Assembly (NCBI RefSeq): GCF_000150275.1
Contig: NW_002060950.1
Coordinates: 2,034,106-2,098,105 of the forward strand
Direction of reading: 5' to 3'
From: Trichoplax adhaerens
Lineage: Eukaryota; Placozoa; Uniplacotomia; Trichoplacea; Trichoplacidae
DNA length: 64,000 nt
Made by a program: the position numbers and the translations under genes. Below, piece by piece: positions 60,693 through 64,000 of this stretch. Within the stretch, counting starts at the first letter, position 1; every line of letters starts with the position of its first letter. Under the pieces are notes generated by a model, which had not been told where the DNA came from, did not search any database, and saw nothing but the letters and a program-made list of their open reading frames with translations.

Positions 60693-60812
60693 ATGGCGAC
60701 AATAATCCCTCAGTTCTATTTTTATATTGAAATCAATAAGAATGAAGTCATCATCAATCAAGATGATATTAGTGTAAAGACTGGGAGGTTTTTTTTTTTT
60801 TTGTCTACGTAA
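60693..60812 (+). CDS. Small open frame with ATGGCG start
   Basis: A 39-codon frame starting in the context acaagATGGCGacaataa, with a donor-like gtaaag after codon 29. The second AAGATGGCG start context in the window. It may be a small first exon or simply a YY1-like promoter site upstream of the BMP gene; no partner exon was found. Confidence 0.18.
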   Translation: MATIIPQFYFYIEINKNEVIINQDDISVKTGRFFFFLST

Positions 60813-61544
60813 TGTAGCTCTTGTCTTGCAACAATAATCTCTCGCTTATACAAAAAAAATAACATAAAAGGAGAAGAATTTGCGTAATTTTTCCTATCAT
60901 TGGATACGTTGTCTGCTTTATCATGGCATTCTTTATTTTATTTTATTTTTTAGCCTGCCATTGAAGCCAATGGATTTCACTCTGCTAGCCAACTCAATCG
61001 GTCCATTAGTCATGGAATTGGCAGCTCTTTTCCTTTTCAATCTCAACACCTCGATGCAGCTTCCCCCTGCCATTAACGAATTAAAATTTAATTTTATCCA
61101 TGATAAGATGTAATTATCCTATTGACCGATGATCGATCAATCGACTGATAACTTAAATGAATTCATCGTTTGTCAACGAGTGCTTGAAATCGATTAACAA
61201 CGTCGGAAAAAGTGGCATTTTTTTTTTTTACCTTGATAGCCCTTTCCGATGAGGATAAAAAGGGCAAGATGGAGAAAAAAATATCTTGCCTATCCATGCG
61301 TATGTGGATATGTATTGAATGATTACAGCCTTTTTAATGAATATTATCCATAGTAACAATAAGGGAAAGAAGATGATGAAGAGAGGAAACGCAATCATTG
61401 TTGAATCTCTTTTGTTCTACTATTGATTCTTTTAAGTTAAATTTTTCTCTCCTCTTTTTTATTCCAATTGCATTGTTGACACCGAGTCTCAATTGATTCT
61501 TAGCTAAATTTAGTACCTTGATCCCCACGAGTCTAGTCGTCTCC

Positions 61545-61552
61545 TTATAAAA
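61545..61552 (+). promoter_or_regulatory. Possible TATA box for the BMP gene
   Basis: Ttataaaa, 820 bp upstream of the BMP start codon and followed by pyrimidine-rich leader-like sequence without other strong TATA elements. Position relative to a transcription start is not known. Confidence 0.25.
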
Positions 61553-62364
61553 TTGCCAGACTTTAAATTAACACTGCCATTTTCATCGTTTCATTCAAGA
61601 GGTGTTGTCTACCAAATCCAAGTCGACGACTGGAACCGCAGAACATCAACGTGTCTATCCAATCGTCTTGGGCATCATTGCATATTCTCTCTTGTAGTTT
61701 TTTTTTTTCTTCCTCCTCAATCTATAGGATAGCAATTGAAACTAGTTGTAGCAAGAAAGAATTATCACTATCTCTTATCCATCGAGATTGAACTTGTTGT
61801 TGTTGTTGTTGTTTTTCACCTTATTTTCACTTACCGTATATCCATCATTCCAAGGAAAAATATTCAATTCCAACCAAGAGCAGAGACATCATTGATTGAT
61901 TAAGACATTGCTTTACATGACCTTGTCGCCACTATTCAATTCAAAAGAATATTCTTCCTTCAGGCTATTCTGCTCCTATAATTTCTTTTACCATTCAAAC
62001 ATTAACCTTACTAGACTATTCAACAAGATTGTAAATTACACCACAAATTCTTTCATCTTAAATTAAAGTCGATAACAAGACTTTGTTTGCTCCCATCACA
62101 TCGTCACCTCAATTCAAGCCATCTTTCATTTCTTCTTCAATCAACTTATTCATTGACTCTCCATCTTTTCCTTGCCTAGTATTCTCCTTTTTTTCTTAAC
62201 CCCCCTCCGATATCGCTCGACGCCTTATACATAACATTCCTATATCTATTTTGAAGAAAAAATCGTCTCTTCCATTTTCACTTCATCGACTTATTCGATT
62301 CAAACAACTCCAAGTTGTCTATTCAAGTCACAGTAACAAGAGCAAAAAAAAAAGCAAAGATAAA

Positions 62365-62725
62365 ATGACATCCAACCGATTTCATCCATCCTTGACATTT
62401 TTACTCATAGTAAGTATGGTTTTGCCTATCATACCATATTGTACAGCTAAGCCAACGCATCAAGAATCAAAGCAAGGACAAGAAACTTCCCAATTTGATG
62501 CTAAAGAACTAGTTTCACGTCAACTTTTAACATTAATGGGCCTAAAAGATATCCCCCAATTACCCGCTCACCGTAAAATACCCCAATATATGATGGATTT
62601 ATACAAAATTAAAACACAAGCATCATTAAATACGAATAAAAGTCCAGGCCAATTTTCCAACACTGATCTAATCCATTCCAGCTCCAAATTACGTGGTAAT
62701 ACTATACGCAGCTATTTCGATCTAG
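62365..62725 (+). CDS. BMP2/4: BMP2/4-type TGF-beta ligand, first coding exon (partial gene)
   Basis: From ATG 62365 the frame has a signal peptide (LTFLLIVSMVLPIIPYCTA) then a propeptide with the BMP signature: LLTLMGLKDIPQLP, IPQYMMDLYKIKT (family: PPYMLDLY), and GNTIRSYFDLG (family: ANTVRSF), after which a consensus donor G|gtaaga ends the exon in phase 1 at residue 120. In vertebrate BMP2/BMP4 the coding intron falls just after the same ANTVRSF motif, which supports BMP2/4 rather than BMP5-8. The furin site and cysteine-knot domain are not in the window. The frame is open further upstream to 62251 but has no earlier ATG. Confidence 0.85.
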
Positions 62726-64000
62726 GTAAGACAGAAAAGGATATAAAAAATTTTTTTGCCATGACCTGACAAAGTTGATGATGCTGTGTTATCCATGGCA
62801 ACAGAGATTTTGCTGTATCTTTCTTCCGCTTTTTTTGTTCGCATGTTGAAACTTTTTTTACCTATCGCATTTATCCATTGATCGATTGATTTAAATAAAG
62901 GAAAGACTGAATCACTCTGTATGCTATTAAATTCAATCAATTCTTAAAATGTGGAATTCGATTTTAATCAGTCTAATTTTCTTCTATACCTTGAATGATC
63001 AATTAACGTCTTGAGTGTTTTACCGATGGTGCTTGCTTTCCAAAGTTCATTGACATCATCAAGTTATTTCATCATCTTCATCTCATGATTACAGCATGAG
63101 CTTAATTAAAGAAATGACGATCAAATACGTTCCTCTACTAGTCCATTCCTATTTCCGTGACATGATTCCGATCTATCATTACTAATTGTTATCCTTCAAT
63201 CCTTAAAGGGGATTGTTCATGATTTTTCATTGATTCAGAAAATTTACCCGTTACCGAGGATAGATTCGATTCTCATCTATTGTCAAGAGATGCATAATAC
63301 TATCTTTCTCTATTTGGGTCGATTTTATTCCTTCTTTCTACTTTAACATCGATTGGATATTTGGTTACAATTCCTTGTCTATATATTGGACAAGATTCCT
63401 TGATTGCAATCGATTCGAGAATGCCTTTTGAACCCGATTCAAATTTGAAGCTATTTTTTCCTCATTCAATTCTGCAATTGATTAATCATGGTCATGATCC
63501 AATCCAATTTTATGCTTTGCATGACTAGAAGAATTGATGTAGTCTTTCTAGTTGACGTACATCAATCAATTAACGGAATGGATGATTTATTTACTTTATA
63601 CATGTATTTGTTAAGAAATTTCTTAACACTGTTTTAACATTGGAGTAACAATCATAACGCTTGCATATTCCGTCATGATTTATCTTCAATGCGTTGACAG
63701 TTAATATAGACCCCTACTATAACAACGAGGACTATTCTATCTTTGTCTCCATTAGTAAGATTTTCCAAGATTGGATGCAGTTTGAAGAATGAATATAAGA
63801 ATCAATTTATTGTTCAAGTCTAATGTACAACAACCACTAACTCAGTTCATGTCCTCCGTGTCATTATTCTTCATCTTTTTCCCCCATCGTCAGCAATTAT
63901 CTCTCATTTTAACTATAGCTTAATTAGAAGTGAAATTAAGAGCGGTGTAAAATAATCTAACTTTTCCATTTGAGCACAATAGCATCGAGAGAAGGCTAGA
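62726..64000. other. Intron of the BMP gene
   Basis: Follows the first coding-exon donor; no second coding exon is seen before the window ends. Contains palindromic ttgatcgattgattt at about 62878-62893 and other atcaat words. Confidence 0.6.

Noticed and set aside
62722-62940. 72-codon minus frame after the BMP exon
   Set aside because: Lies in the BMP intron, has weak composition and no partner exon.

Overview
This is a eukaryotic, clearly metazoan window. It is AT-rich, its genes have many small exons separated mostly by 50-300 bp introns, and its gene set (nucleophosmin with the C-terminal Trp domain, a GRK4/5/6 kinase, LRP2BP, mitofilin, ROMO1, a BMP propeptide) is animal. Compact intron-rich genes, low GC and early-animal divergence of the proteins fit a placozoan (Trichoplax/Hoilungia-like). 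That assignment is inference; a cnidarian or sponge cannot be formally excluded from the sequence alone.

Layout. 0-1.4 kb: one probable exon of an unrecognised + strand gene, then a 135-153 bp tandem repeat. 2.5-6.5 kb (+): nucleophosmin/NPM1, 15 exons, with one apparent single-base frameshift in the acidic exon. 6.8-11.4 kb (-): complete Xaa-Pro aminopeptidase 1 (24 exons, 615 aa), tail-to-tail with NPM1. 12-21 kb: no gene seen, but large arrays of the self-complementary GTACAGTAC/GTACTGTAC word. 21.0-29.1 kb (+): complete G-protein-coupled receptor kinase (17 exons, 581 aa). 31.5-34.3 kb (-): mitofilin/MIC60 (6 exons). 37.1-40.7 kb (-): a CCDC142-like protein. 42.0 kb (+): initiator tRNA-Met. 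43.7-46.1 kb (+): LRP2BP, a Sel1-repeat protein (6 exons). 49.7-52.1 kb (+): ROMO1 (2 exons) with an 11-unit minisatellite in its intron. 52.1-60.7 kb: gene-poor AT-rich DNA. 62.4 kb (+): first coding exon of a BMP2/4-type TGF-beta ligand whose remainder lies beyond the window.

There is no operon-like functional cluster. Two genes act in the mitochondrial inner membrane (IMMT, ROMO1) and two are signalling genes (GRK, BMP). The rest are a nucleolar chaperone, a peptidase, an endocytic adaptor candidate and an orphan coiled-coil-family protein.

The most unusual feature is the GTAC-palindrome word family. Short or long arrays lie about 120-270 bp upstream of the start codon of six of the eight protein genes, on the upstream side whichever strand the gene is on. 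The same words also build long arrays between genes. This makes them a candidate core-promoter or insulator element, to be tested genome-wide. All splice models were made by eye from GT/AG sites, phase continuity and family similarity remembered from known proteins; no search was run.
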